DNA of 54,514 bases from Blastococcus sp. CT_GayMR19. Lineage in GTDB: Bacteria; Actinomycetota; Actinomycetes; Mycobacteriales; Geodermatophilaceae. The position numbers and the translations under genes are program-made. Positions 22,597 through 30,404 of this stretch are shown here, in pieces. Under the pieces are notes generated by a model, which was not told where the DNA came from, did no database searches, and saw only the letters and a program-made list of their open reading frames with translations. The DNA lies in the NCBI RefSeq assembly GCF_004570385.1, contig NZ_SPQL01000020.1, positions 1-54,514 on the forward strand. Reading direction: 5' to 3'. The stretch's first letter is position 1. Each line of letters starts with the position of its first letter.

Positions 22597-23343
22597 GTGA
22601 CCGCCGTCCTCGCGGATGCGCCGTGGCTCGACGTCCCTCCCGGGTCCCTCGTGCTCGTCCCCGTCGGGTCGACGGAGCAGCACGGACCCCATCTGCCGCT
22701 GGACACCGATTCGGCCATCGCCGACGCCGTCGCGCATCGGTGCGCCGAGTCCCTGGCCCGCCACCGTGCCGATGAACCGGTGCTCGTGGCGCCGGTCGTG
22801 ACGTACGGCGCCAGCGGCGAGCACCAGGCCTTCCGCGGCACCTGCTCGATCGGCACCGAGGCGCTCCGGATGGTGACCGTGGAGCTGGTCCGCTCGATCC
22901 GCACCTGGGCGGAGCGGGTGGTGCTCGTCAACGGGCACGGCGGGAACGTGCCGGCGCTCCGGGCGGCGGTGTCCCAGCTCCGCGCCGAGGGGCACGCCGT
23001 GGCCTGGGCCTCCTGCGCCACCCGGGACACCGGTGGGCAGGGGGACGCGCACGCGGGCTTCTCGGAGACCTCGCTGATGCTGCACCTGCGACCCCGCGCC
23101 GTCCGGCTGGAGCGGGCCGAGCCGGGCAACACCACGCCGATCGAACGGCTCCTGCCTCGGCTGGTCGCCGACGGGGTCGCCGCAGTCTCGGTCAACGGGG
23201 TGCTCGGCGATCCCACCGGGGCGAGCGCGGCCGAGGGCGCTCGCCTGTTCGCGCAGATGGCGGCGGACGTGACCCGCAGCATCGAGTCCTGGCAGCCCGA
23301 CAGCACCGGCCGGCTACGCCTCCCGGCGGGGACGCGGGTGTGA
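22597..23343 (+). CDS. mftE: Mycofactocin peptidase MftE
   Basis: This 248-residue creatininase-family metallopeptidase cleaves the C-terminal Val-Tyr-derived dipeptide from modified MftA. Metal ligands are visible in VPVGSTEQHGPHLPLDTDS (Glu and His, then Asp) near residue 20, in LVNGHGGNVPAL near 107, and in DAHAGFSETSLML near 150. The GTG start lies one base after the mftD stop, and its stop overlaps the SDR gene. Confidence 0.94.
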   Translation: MTAVLADAPWLDVPPGSLVLVPVGSTEQHGPHLPLDTDSAIADAVAHRCAESLARHRADEPVLVAPVVTYGASGEHQAFRGTCSIGTEALRMVTVELVRSIRTWAERVVLVNGHGGNVPALRAAVSQLRAEGHAVAWASCATRDTGGQGDAHAGFSETSLMLHLRPRAVRLERAEPGNTTPIERLLPRLVADGVAAVSVNGVLGDPTGASAAEGARLFAQMAADVTRSIESWQPDSTGRLRLPAGTRV

Positions 23344-24143
23344 CGGGCTCCTCCTCCCGCGTCGCGCTGGTCACCGGAGCGGCCCGCGGGATCGGCGCCG
23401 CCACCGTCGACGCGCTCTGCCTGCGCGGCTACCGGGTCGTGGCCGTCGACTCCTGCGCCGCGGACCAGGACCGACCACAACTGGGCTACGACCTGGCCAC
23501 GCCGGACCAACTGGAGGCGGTCGCAGGGCGCCACCCCGGTCAGGTGCTGCCCGCGGTGGCCGACGTCCGGGACCGGCCGGCGCTCGCGGCGGCCGCCCAG
23601 GCGGCCCTGGACCGGTTCGGCCGCCTCGATGCCGCGGTGGCCGCCGCGGCCGTCATCACCGGCGGCCGGCCCCAGTGGGAGACCTCGGAGGCGGAGCTCC
23701 GGCATCTCCTGGACGTCGACCTGATCGGCGTGTGGCACACCGCCGCCGTCACCGTGCCGCTTCTGCTGGCCGGACCCGAACCACGCGGCGGCCGGTTCGT
23801 CGCAGTCTCCTCCGCGGCCGGGGTCACCGGCCTCTTCGGGCTCTCGGCCTACGGCGCCGCCAAGCACGCCGTCGTCGGACTGGTCCGGGGGCTGGCCGAG
23901 GACCTCGCTGGCACCGGCGTGACCGCCGTGGCAGTCGCGCCGGGCTCGACGAGAACCGACATGCTGCACGCCACGGCGGACCTCTACGGCCTCGAGGACG
24001 TCGAGCGCTTCGCCGGCTCATCCCTGATGCGCCGCATCCAGGACCCCCACGACGTCGCCGAGATCATCGCCTTCTGCTGCTCCCCGGAGGCCGCTCCGCT
24101 CAACTCCTCGGTCATCCCTGCCGGGGGAGGCTTCCGGCCGTGA
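23340..24143 (+). CDS. Mycofactocin-coupled SDR-family oxidoreductase
   Basis: The 267-residue short-chain dehydrogenase has the nucleotide motif TGAARGIGAATVDAL at residues 10-25, Ser in VAVSSAAGVTGLFG, and the catalytic pair YGAAK near residue 178. SDRs at this exact place, between mftE and mftF, form a recurring subfamily of mycofactocin-associated, non-exchangeable-NAD enzymes. It probably oxidises an alcohol and hands electrons to mycofactocin, or acts on the cofactor itself; both ideas are inference. It overlaps both neighbours by four bases, which ties it to the biosynthetic operon. Confidence 0.9.
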   Translation: MTGSSSRVALVTGAARGIGAATVDALCLRGYRVVAVDSCAADQDRPQLGYDLATPDQLEAVAGRHPGQVLPAVADVRDRPALAAAAQAALDRFGRLDAAVAAAAVITGGRPQWETSEAELRHLLDVDLIGVWHTAAVTVPLLLAGPEPRGGRFVAVSSAAGVTGLFGLSAYGAAKHAVVGLVRGLAEDLAGTGVTAVAVAPGSTRTDMLHATADLYGLEDVERFAGSSLMRRIQDPHDVAEIIAFCCSPEAAPLNSSVIPAGGGFRP

Positions 24144-25630
24144 CCGCCGGCCTGCCGGAAGGCTTCGCCGTACGGCTCGGTCGCCGGGTTCGTGTCCTCG
24201 ACGGTGGCCGCATCCTGATCGGCGGCTCCCCGGCCACGGCCCTGTCCCTCGCCCCCCGCGCCGCGGCAAGCCTCTCGCAGGGAGAGCTCACCGTCACCGA
24301 TCCCGCGACCGGTGCCCTGGCGGGCAGACTGCTCGACCTGGGCATGGCCGAACCCGTGCTGGAGCTCCTGCCGCCCTGCCGCGAGCCGATCACCGTCGTC
24401 GTGCCGGTGCGGGACAGACCCGAATCGCTCCGCCGTCTGCTGGCATCGATCGAGGGCGCTCATCGGGTGGTGGTCGTCGACGATGCCTCGAGACGTCCCG
24501 GCGAGATCGGAGCGGTGGTCGCCGCGGCCGGGGCGGACCTGGTCCGGCTGGACCGGAATCGCGGGCCCGCCGGCGCCCGCAACGCCGGCCTCGCGGACGT
24601 TCGCACGTCCCTGGTGGCCTTCCTCGACTCCGATGTCGAGCTGACGCCGGACGCGCTTCCCCGGCTGGCCCGCTGCTTCGCCGACCCCGGCGTCGGCCTC
24701 GTCGCCCCCCGGGTGCGGGGACGCCTCGCGTCGCCGGGCGGTTCGTGGATGGCGCGCTACGACGCCGACCACTCCGCGCTGGACCTCGGCGCCGACGGGG
24801 GCACCGTTCGTCCCCGAGCCCGTGTCGCCTGGCTCCCGGCCGCGTGCCTCGTGGCCCGGACCGACGCGCTCGGCGCCGGGTTCGCCTCGGACATGCGGGT
24901 GGGCGAGGACGTGGACCTCGTCTGGCGACTCGCCGGCGACGGCAGACGGGTCCTCTACGTCGCCTCCGTCGAGGTGTTCCACGAGGCCCGGGCCGGGGGC
25001 TGGGACGTCCTCTCCCGCCGGCTGCTGTACGGCACCAGCGCCGGCGACCTCGCCCGCCGGCACGGCGCCGCCGTCGCACCCGCCGTCCTCGCACCGTGGA
25101 GCGTCGCCGCGGTCGTGGCTCTGGTCCTGCAGCGGCGATGGTCGGTGCCGCTCTGCGGGCTCGTCACCGGCCTGACCGCCGAACGCATCCGCCGCAGTCT
25201 TCCCCATGCGCCGCACCGCCCGGCTGTTGCTGCCGCGCTCGCGGTGCAGGGCCTCCTCGCCGCGTTGTCGCAGGCCGCCGATCTCGGCCTGCGGCACTGG
25301 TGGCCCGTCGGTGCACTGCTCGGTGCCCGGTCCGCGGCCCTCCGGCGGTTCCTCGTCGTCGCCGCCGTGTGCAGAGGGGTCGCCGAGCACCGGCGCTGTT
25401 CGTCGCACCTCCCCCTCGCCGCCTTCCTCGTCGCCAGGCGGTTGGACGACGTCGCCTACGGGACCGGGGTGTGGATCGGCGCCGTCCGCGCCCGCGCGTG
25501 GAGCGCGCTGCTGCCCGACGTCCGGAGGACCGGGAGGAGCGTCGCCGGTCGTCGGGACGCCGGGGTGCCCCGGCCGGTCGGCGGCCGCTCGCGAGGAGCT
25601 CCGCCGCGGGAGAACACGATGTCGGTATAG
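24140..25630 (+). CDS. mftF: Mycofactocin glycosyltransferase MftF
   Basis: The 496-residue GT2-family enzyme adds beta-1,4-glucose units to premycofactocin. After a substrate-binding N-terminal region the GT-A domain starts near residue 90 with ITVVVPVRDRPESLRRLL, then VVVDDASRR, NRGPAGARNAGL and the DXD motif in FLDSDVELTPDAL near residue 172. GEDVDLVWRLAGDGRRVLY holds the acceptor-side acidic motif. The C-terminal half has several hydrophobic stretches (AVVALVLQRR, AALAVQGLLAALSQ), consistent with membrane association. The last 40 residues are Arg/Gly-rich. It is the last gene of the mft operon; neither mftG nor mftR follows or precedes it. Confidence 0.93.
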   Translation: MTAGLPEGFAVRLGRRVRVLDGGRILIGGSPATALSLAPRAAASLSQGELTVTDPATGALAGRLLDLGMAEPVLELLPPCREPITVVVPVRDRPESLRRLLASIEGAHRVVVVDDASRRPGEIGAVVAAAGADLVRLDRNRGPAGARNAGLADVRTSLVAFLDSDVELTPDALPRLARCFADPGVGLVAPRVRGRLASPGGSWMARYDADHSALDLGADGGTVRPRARVAWLPAACLVARTDALGAGFASDMRVGEDVDLVWRLAGDGRRVLYVASVEVFHEARAGGWDVLSRRLLYGTSAGDLARRHGAAVAPAVLAPWSVAAVVALVLQRRWSVPLCGLVTGLTAERIRRSLPHAPHRPAVAAALAVQGLLAALSQAADLGLRHWWPVGALLGARSAALRRFLVVAAVCRGVAEHRRCSSHLPLAAFLVARRLDDVAYGTGVWIGAVRARAWSALLPDVRRTGRSVAGRRDAGVPRPVGGRSRGAPPRENTMSV

Positions 25631-25655
25631 CCGAGAAGCGATAACATCTCCGCTA
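25628..25655 (+). promoter_or_regulatory. Dyad and leaderless-type promoter of the XRE gene
   Basis: TAGC-N-GAGA...TCTC-N-GCTA is a 28-bp dyad (10 of 14 arm positions) running from the mftF stop codon to the first base of the XRE gene's ATG. Within it TAACAT at 25642-25647 is a good -10 hexamer placed for a leaderless transcript starting at the ATG. This fits autorepression by the encoded XRE protein. Confidence 0.45.
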
Positions 25656-25921
25656 TGCCGCCGCCACGCCGGACGCTGTTCCCCGGTCTGCAGGACCTGG
25701 CCGGCCGCCGTCGTGCGCTCATCGAGGAGCTGGTCCGGGCACGCCGCGAGAGCGAGCTGAGCCAGACCGAGATCGCTGCGCGCATGGGCACCTCCCAGTC
25801 GGCCGTCGCCCGGCTGGAGAGCGGCGAGCTGGACGCGCGGCTGTCCACCCTGGAGCGCTACGCGGCCGCCCTGGGCCGCACCGTCACCTGGCAGGTAGGG
25901 CCGTCCGAGGAGTCCCCATGA
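25655..25921 (+). CDS. XRE-family HTH regulator
   Basis: The 88-residue single-domain protein has a helix-turn-helix of the Cro/CI type at residues 30-65: LSQTEIAARMGTSQSAVARL followed by ESGELDARLSTLERYAAALG. The C-terminal TVTWQVGPS is the short strand seen in antitoxin-like and regulatory XRE proteins. No Shine-Dalgarno is apparent, which suits a leaderless mRNA. Its stop overlaps the ATG of the ClpP-like gene, so the two are a unit. A toxin-antitoxin role is not supported, because the partner is not a known toxin. Confidence 0.85.
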   Translation: MPPPRRTLFPGLQDLAGRRRALIEELVRARRESELSQTEIAARMGTSQSAVARLESGELDARLSTLERYAAALGRTVTWQVGPSEESP

Positions 25922-26616
25922 GCATGCCGATCGGTTCGTCCGTGAACACCTTCCCGCCGCTGCCGCCGCAGCCACCCGACCCGCCCCGTCCCCGGCACAA
26001 CCCGTGGCAGCCCGACGCCCGGCCACCGGGCCCGGGGGCCGCATCGGCGTCCGTGGTGATCGGCGGACCGGACTGGCTGGCCGAGCGGCTGCTCGACCAG
26101 CGGCAGATCGCCCTGGCCGGTGAGCTGGACCCCGAGACGGTCAACCGGACCGTGGCCGCGCTCGGCCTGCTCGACGCCTCCGGCGACGCGCCGGTCCTTC
26201 TCCGGCTGTCCGGTGTGAGCGCCGATCTCGACGCCGCCCTCACGCTGGTCGACGCGCTCGACCTGATGGGTGCCCCGGTGCACGCGACGTCCCTGGGCAC
26301 GCTCACCGGTGCCGCGGTCACGATCCTCGCGGTCGCCGACAGGCGGGTGGCGGGGCGGCACTCGGCGATCCACCTGTGCGAGCCGCGGGCCCCGCACGGC
26401 ATCCCGGGCCGGGAGGTGGAGACGCTGGCCGCGGAGCACGCCCGTCGGCTCCGCACGTTGCAGGAGCGGCTGGCGGCCGCCTCCGGGCGCCCGGTCGACG
26501 ATCTGGCCGCCGACATGCGGACCGGCCGGCTGCTGAGCGTGGACGAGGCGCGGGCCTACGGGCTCCTCGACTCGACCGAGCCGTCCGGGCGCCGTCCGGG
26601 AGGGCCCGAGTCCTGA
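25918..26616 (+). CDS. ClpP/crotonase-fold protein with degenerate catalytic triad
   Basis: The 232-residue protein starts with a Pro-rich, disordered segment (about residues 10-42) and continues as a ClpP-like domain: RQIALAGELDPETVNR, then PVLLRLSGVSADLDAALTLVDAL and GAPVHATSLGTLTGAAVTILAVA. In ClpP the last block carries the nucleophilic Ser; by my hand alignment Ala132-133 occupies that place, and Cys154 (IHLCEP) replaces the catalytic His of MIHQP. The Asp region (DLAADMRTGRLLSVDEARAYGLLD) looks intact. It is therefore probably not an active serine protease. It is coupled to the XRE gene and sits between mftF and the acyl-CoA synthetase. Confidence 0.7.
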   Translation: MSMPIGSSVNTFPPLPPQPPDPPRPRHNPWQPDARPPGPGAASASVVIGGPDWLAERLLDQRQIALAGELDPETVNRTVAALGLLDASGDAPVLLRLSGVSADLDAALTLVDALDLMGAPVHATSLGTLTGAAVTILAVADRRVAGRHSAIHLCEPRAPHGIPGREVETLAAEHARRLRTLQERLAAASGRPVDDLAADMRTGRLLSVDEARAYGLLDSTEPSGRRPGGPES

Positions 26617-26686
26617 CCGGTGGGGTGGTCGCACGCCCGATGGGGGAGGACGATCCGGCCGCACCCCGGAATCAGGAGGTCCTTCC

Positions 26687-28390
26687 ATGCCCGCCAGCTC
26701 CGCGACCGAGCTCTACCGCGCCGCCCGCGACCAGATCCTCGCGCTGCGCGGCGATCACGAGAAGGCGCTCGCCGAGTTCGACTGGCCCCGCTTCGACGGT
26801 CCGTTCAACTGGGCGGTCGACTGGTTCGACAGCTATGCCCGCGGCAACGCCGCGACCGCGCTGCACATCGTCGAGCAGGACGGCCGCGAGGCGCGGTACT
26901 CCTTCGACGAGCTGGTCCGCCGCTCCGACCGGGTGGCCGGCTGGCTCCGGGCACAGGGGGTCGGCCCCCGCGACCGCGTCGTCCTGATGCTCGGCAACCA
27001 GGTGGAGCTGTGGGAGGCGATGCTCGCGGTGATGAAGCTGGGCGCGGTGATCATGCCGACCACCACCGCCCTCGGACCGGCCGACCTGGCGGACCGCATC
27101 GAGCGCGGCGGCGCCCGCCACGTCGTCGTCAACGCCGCGGACGCGGGGAAGTTCGACGCCGTCCCCGGCGACTACACCCGGATCGCCGTCGGGGAGGCGC
27201 CGGACGGGTGGCTCGCGTACGGCGACGCAGCACAGGCCGACGACACCCCGCCGGGGCATCCGGGCACGCTGCCCGGTGACCCCCTGCTGCTGTACTTCAC
27301 CAGCGGGACGACGAGCCGGCCGAAGCTGGTCGAGCACACCCAGGTCAGCTATCCCGTCGGGCATCTGTCGACCGTGTACTGGCTCGGCCTGCAGCCCGGC
27401 GACGTGCACCTGAACATCAGCTCGCCGGGCTGGGCCAAGCACGCGTGGAGCTGCTTCTTCGCCCCGTGGATCGCCGAGGCGACGGTCTACCTCTACAACT
27501 ACACGCGGTTCGACCCGGCGGCGCTGCTCGAGCGGCTCCGCCGGGACCGCATCACCACCTTCTGCGCGCCGCCCACGGTCTGGCGCATGCTGATCCAGGC
27601 CGACCTGTCGGGCGGGCCCGGATCGCTGCGCGAGGTCGTGGCCGCCGGTGAGCCCCTCAACCCCGAGGTCATCGAGCAGGTGAAGGCCCAGTGGGGGCTC
27701 ACCCTGCGCGACGGCTACGGCCAGACCGAGACGACGGCGGCGGTGGGCAACACCGCGGGATCGGCGGTCAAGCCCGGCTCGATGGGCCGGCCGCTGCCCG
27801 GCATGCCGGTGGTGCTGGTCGACCCCGTCAGCGGGGAACAGGCCGACGAGGGCGAGATCTGCCTGGACCTGTCCGGCCCTCCTTTGGCGCTTATGACCGG
27901 GTACCATGGCGATCCCGAGCGGAACGCCGAGGCCATGGCCGGCGGCTACTACCACACCGGCGACGTCGCGAAGCGGGACGCCGAGGGCTACATCACCTAC
28001 ATCGGGCGCGCCGACGACGTCTTCAAGGCGAGCGACTACAAGATCAGCCCGTTCGAGCTCGAGAGCGTCCTGATCGAGCACCCGGCGGTCGCCGAGGCCG
28101 CCGTGGTGCCGGTGCCCGACCCCGTGCGGGCCGCCGTCCCCAAGGCCTATGTCGCCCTCGCGCAGGGGCACGAGCCCACGCGGGAGACCGCGCTGTCGAT
28201 CCTGCGGCACGCACGGGAGAACCTCGCCCCGTTCCTCCGGGTCCGCAGGATCGAGTTCTACGAGCTGCCCAAGACCGTCTCGGGCAAGATCCGCCGCGTC
28301 GAGCTCCGCACGCGCGAGGAGGAGCTGTACCCGACGGGCGGCTCGCCGACGGAGTTCAGCGACGCGGACTTCCCGGAGCTCCGCGGCTGA
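26687..28390 (+). CDS. AMP-forming acyl-CoA synthetase
   Basis: This 567-residue member of the ANL superfamily activates a carboxylic acid with ATP and joins it to CoA. Motifs are LYFTSGTTSRPKLVEHT (phosphate loop) near residue 205, DGYGQTETTAAVG near 340, GYYHTGDVAKRDAEGYI with IGRADDVFKASDYKISP (hinge), and KTVSGKIRRVEL at the C-terminus with the catalytic Lys. The length and WAKHAWSCFFAPW resemble the acetyl/medium-chain acyl-CoA synthetase group. The substrate is unknown. It converges on the VWA-MoxR-ADH genes and could activate the acid produced from the alcohol; this is inference. Confidence 0.87.
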   Translation: MPASSATELYRAARDQILALRGDHEKALAEFDWPRFDGPFNWAVDWFDSYARGNAATALHIVEQDGREARYSFDELVRRSDRVAGWLRAQGVGPRDRVVLMLGNQVELWEAMLAVMKLGAVIMPTTTALGPADLADRIERGGARHVVVNAADAGKFDAVPGDYTRIAVGEAPDGWLAYGDAAQADDTPPGHPGTLPGDPLLLYFTSGTTSRPKLVEHTQVSYPVGHLSTVYWLGLQPGDVHLNISSPGWAKHAWSCFFAPWIAEATVYLYNYTRFDPAALLERLRRDRITTFCAPPTVWRMLIQADLSGGPGSLREVVAAGEPLNPEVIEQVKAQWGLTLRDGYGQTETTAAVGNTAGSAVKPGSMGRPLPGMPVVLVDPVSGEQADEGEICLDLSGPPLALMTGYHGDPERNAEAMAGGYYHTGDVAKRDAEGYITYIGRADDVFKASDYKISPFELESVLIEHPAVAEAAVVPVPDPVRAAVPKAYVALAQGHEPTRETALSILRHARENLAPFLRVRRIEFYELPKTVSGKIRRVELRTREEELYPTGGSPTEFSDADFPELRG

Positions 28391-28414
28391 CGCGGCGGGT
28401 GGTCTCCCGCTGCG
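28391..28414. terminator. Hairpin between convergent synthetase and VWA genes
   Basis: CGCGGCGGG pairs with CCCGCTGCG (one mismatch) around a 6-base loop in the 33-bp gap between the two convergent stops. It is likely a bidirectional terminator, without a T-run. Confidence 0.5.
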
Positions 28415-28423
28415 CCGGCCGCC

Positions 28424-29362
28424 TCACCCGAGCAGTTCCCGGACGGCGGCCGGCGCCTGCGAGGGGCGATGCAGGGCGGCCACCTTCCCGCCCCCGGCCG
28501 AGGCCAGCGCGGCGCAGGACGCCATCGCCTCCTCCTCGCCGGACAGGGCGAGCACCTGCAGCCGGGCGGGTATCCGGGCCAGTGCGGATGCCGCGTTCAC
28601 CGGGTCGGGACTCTCGGTGGCGATGCCGTCGGAGAGCAGCAGCACCTGACGGTCGGCCGCACGCGAGCGCGCCACCTGCGCCGCCGCCGTCCGCAGGCCC
28701 AGCTCCAGGTCGGTGGTGCCGCCGCCGCGCAGGTCGCACAGCCGGTTCACCACGCCGTCGACCCGCGGATCGGCCGACAGCGGGCGGAGCACCACCGCGG
28801 TCGACCAGAAGGCGACCACCCCCAGCTCGTCTCCCGGCCGCATGCGCTGCACCAGCGCCGAGGCGGTGAGGACGGCGGCCGCCAGCTCGTCGCCGGCCAC
28901 CGACCCGGACGCGTCCACCAGCAGCACGACCGCCCGTCCGGTGGACCGCCAGCCGCGGGTGTGCAGGTGCTCGGCCCGCCAGTGCGGCTCCGCGCCCCGG
29001 GCGGCGAGGGTCGCGTCGAGGTCGACGTCGGACCCCGTCGGCTCCCTGCGGGTCACCACGCGGCGGGTGCCCGGCCGGTCGGCGGTCCCGGCGCGTGGGT
29101 TGCCCAGCGGCAGCCGGGCGGCCAGCGACCTGGCCGCCGCCCGCAGCTGGGGGTCGAACGCACGCGCGGCAGCGGCCAGCACCCGGGCGACCGCGTCGGG
29201 ATCCCGGGCCGCGAGGTCGGCCACGGCGGCGGCGTCCAGCTCACCGGCCTGCGGGGACACCGCGTCGAAGTCGGGATTGCTGCGGGAGAGCTGGTCCCGG
29301 CTGCTGCGGCGCGCGGCCTGGGAGCGGAGCAGCTCCGCGACGGCGTCGGGGTCCTCCACCAC
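28424..29362 (-). CDS. VWA domain protein, partner of the second MoxR ATPase
   Basis: The 312-residue protein has a helical N-terminal half (EDPDAVAELLRSQAARRSS, AAAVADLAARDPDAVARVL) and a C-terminal VWA domain with the MIDAS motif DASGS in VVLLVDASGSVAGDELAAAV near residue 146, GGTTDLELGLRTAA and LLLSDGIATES. The GTG at 29362 is the first start in frame, but the frame is open upstream through a Pro-rich stretch, so a non-standard start nearer the MoxR stop is possible. It is a different lineage from the CoxE-like protein at 17124: there is no acidic linker and a DASGS rather than DVSGS motif. Confidence 0.8.
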   Translation of the reverse strand: MVEDPDAVAELLRSQAARRSSRDQLSRSNPDFDAVSPQAGELDAAAVADLAARDPDAVARVLAAAARAFDPQLRAAARSLAARLPLGNPRAGTADRPGTRRVVTRREPTGSDVDLDATLAARGAEPHWRAEHLHTRGWRSTGRAVVLLVDASGSVAGDELAAAVLTASALVQRMRPGDELGVVAFWSTAVVLRPLSADPRVDGVVNRLCDLRGGGTTDLELGLRTAAAQVARSRAADRQVLLLSDGIATESPDPVNAASALARIPARLQVLALSGEEEAMASCAALASAGGGKVAALHRPSQAPAAVRELLG

Positions 29363-29439
29363 CCGGGGCGGGCGCCGGGCGGGGGGCGGGCCGCCCTGGC
29401 CCGGCGGTGGGGGCGGCCCGGGGGCCTCCTCCCCGGGCG

Positions 29440-30330
29440 TCAGGCTTTTCCCAGCTCCTCACCGGCCCGGCGCCAGATGTCGGCGACGACGTCCTCGACC
29501 GGCCGGGCGACGCCGTCCCCCAGCGTGACCTTCCCGGTCATGGCGGCCAGTGCCGCGTCCAGGCCGGTCCCGTCCTCCAGCGCCGCCGTGTCCCGGACGG
29601 CGGCCAGCTCGACGGCGATCAGCACGGTGTCGATCGCGCCGCGGACGGAGGCGCCGATGCGCAGCTCCGGGTGGTCGCGGGTGATCCGCACGGCGCGGAC
29701 CGCGCGGGCGACGAGGTCGGCCGGACCGTCGGTCACCGTCGCGACCACCCGCAGCTCGGCGTCCTCGTCCTGGTACCCCATCGCGACCCGGCACGAGCGG
29801 TCGTAGAGCGCGGGGGTCACGCGCGCGGTGCCGACCGCGTCGAACGGGTTCATCGCCGCGACCAGCCGGAAGGTCGGGCGGGCGGCCACGCGGCCGTAGC
29901 GGGGCACGTGCATCTCCCGCTCGGACAGCACGCCGAGCAGGATGTTCATCGTCTCCTCGGGGACCCGGTTGAACTCCTCGACGTAGAGCAGGGCCCCCTC
30001 GGTCATGGCGCGGGTGAGCGGCCCGGGCACGAAGTTCTCCGGCCGGTAGTCCTCGACGAGCACCCGGGAGGCGTCGTGGTGGCCGACCAGCCGGGTGGGG
30101 GTCAGCTCGGCGTTGCCCTCCACGAGGACCAGCGGCACCCCGGCGCCGTCGGCGAGCGAGCGCAGCAGCGTCGTCTTGCCGGTCCCCGGCGGGCCTTCCA
30201 GGACGACGTTGCGGCCCGCCGACAGCGCGGCGGCGACCACCTCCGCCTCGCGGATCCGGGCGACCACCCGGTCCCGGGCGACGCGCACCATGCCGCCGAC
30301 GTCGAGCCGGACGGCGCTCGACGGGGTCAC
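29440..30330 (-). CDS. MoxR-family AAA+ ATPase (second copy)
   Basis: The 296-residue ATPase has Walker A LEGPPGTGKTTLLRSL near residue 44, Walker B LLYVEEFNRVPEETMN near 115, and sensor 1 in FRLVAAMNPFDAVGTARV. The C-terminal helical lid follows DRSCRVAMGYQDEDAEL. The GAELTP-like NAELTPTRLVGHHD block differs from the CoxD-like copy at 16178, so this is a separate MoxR subgroup. With the VWA protein encoded 77 bp downstream it should form a chaperone pair. The client may be the alcohol dehydrogenase encoded just upstream or another metalloenzyme; this is inferred from position only. Confidence 0.85.
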   Translation of the reverse strand: MTPSSAVRLDVGGMVRVARDRVVARIREAEVVAAALSAGRNVVLEGPPGTGKTTLLRSLADGAGVPLVLVEGNAELTPTRLVGHHDASRVLVEDYRPENFVPGPLTRAMTEGALLYVEEFNRVPEETMNILLGVLSEREMHVPRYGRVAARPTFRLVAAMNPFDAVGTARVTPALYDRSCRVAMGYQDEDAELRVVATVTDGPADLVARAVRAVRITRDHPELRIGASVRGAIDTVLIAVELAAVRDTAALEDGTGLDAALAAMTGKVTLGDGVARPVEDVVADIWRRAGEELGKA

Positions 30331-30360
30331 GGCAGGTCCTCCGGATCCGGGACGCGGACC

Positions 30361-30392
30361 GGGGTGCCGCCCCGGGTGGGAGGCGGCACCCC
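30361..30392 (-). terminator. Hairpin between the ADH and MoxR genes
   Basis: GGGGTGCCGCC (30361-30371) and GGCGGCACCCC (30382-30392) form a perfect 11-bp stem with a 10-base loop, 12 bases past the ADH stop. It may end or attenuate the ADH transcript before the MoxR/VWA genes. There is no T-run on the minus strand. Confidence 0.6.
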
Positions 30393-30404
30393 GGCTCGAT
30401 CGGC

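Noticed and set aside
21273-23969. An 898-residue open frame on the minus strand
   Set aside because: It is antisense to mftD, mftE and the SDR, which are all well-supported families.
25655-26616. Toxin-antitoxin pair
   Set aside because: The XRE protein is antitoxin-like in size, but the partner has a ClpP fold and is not a known toxin, so the label is not supported.
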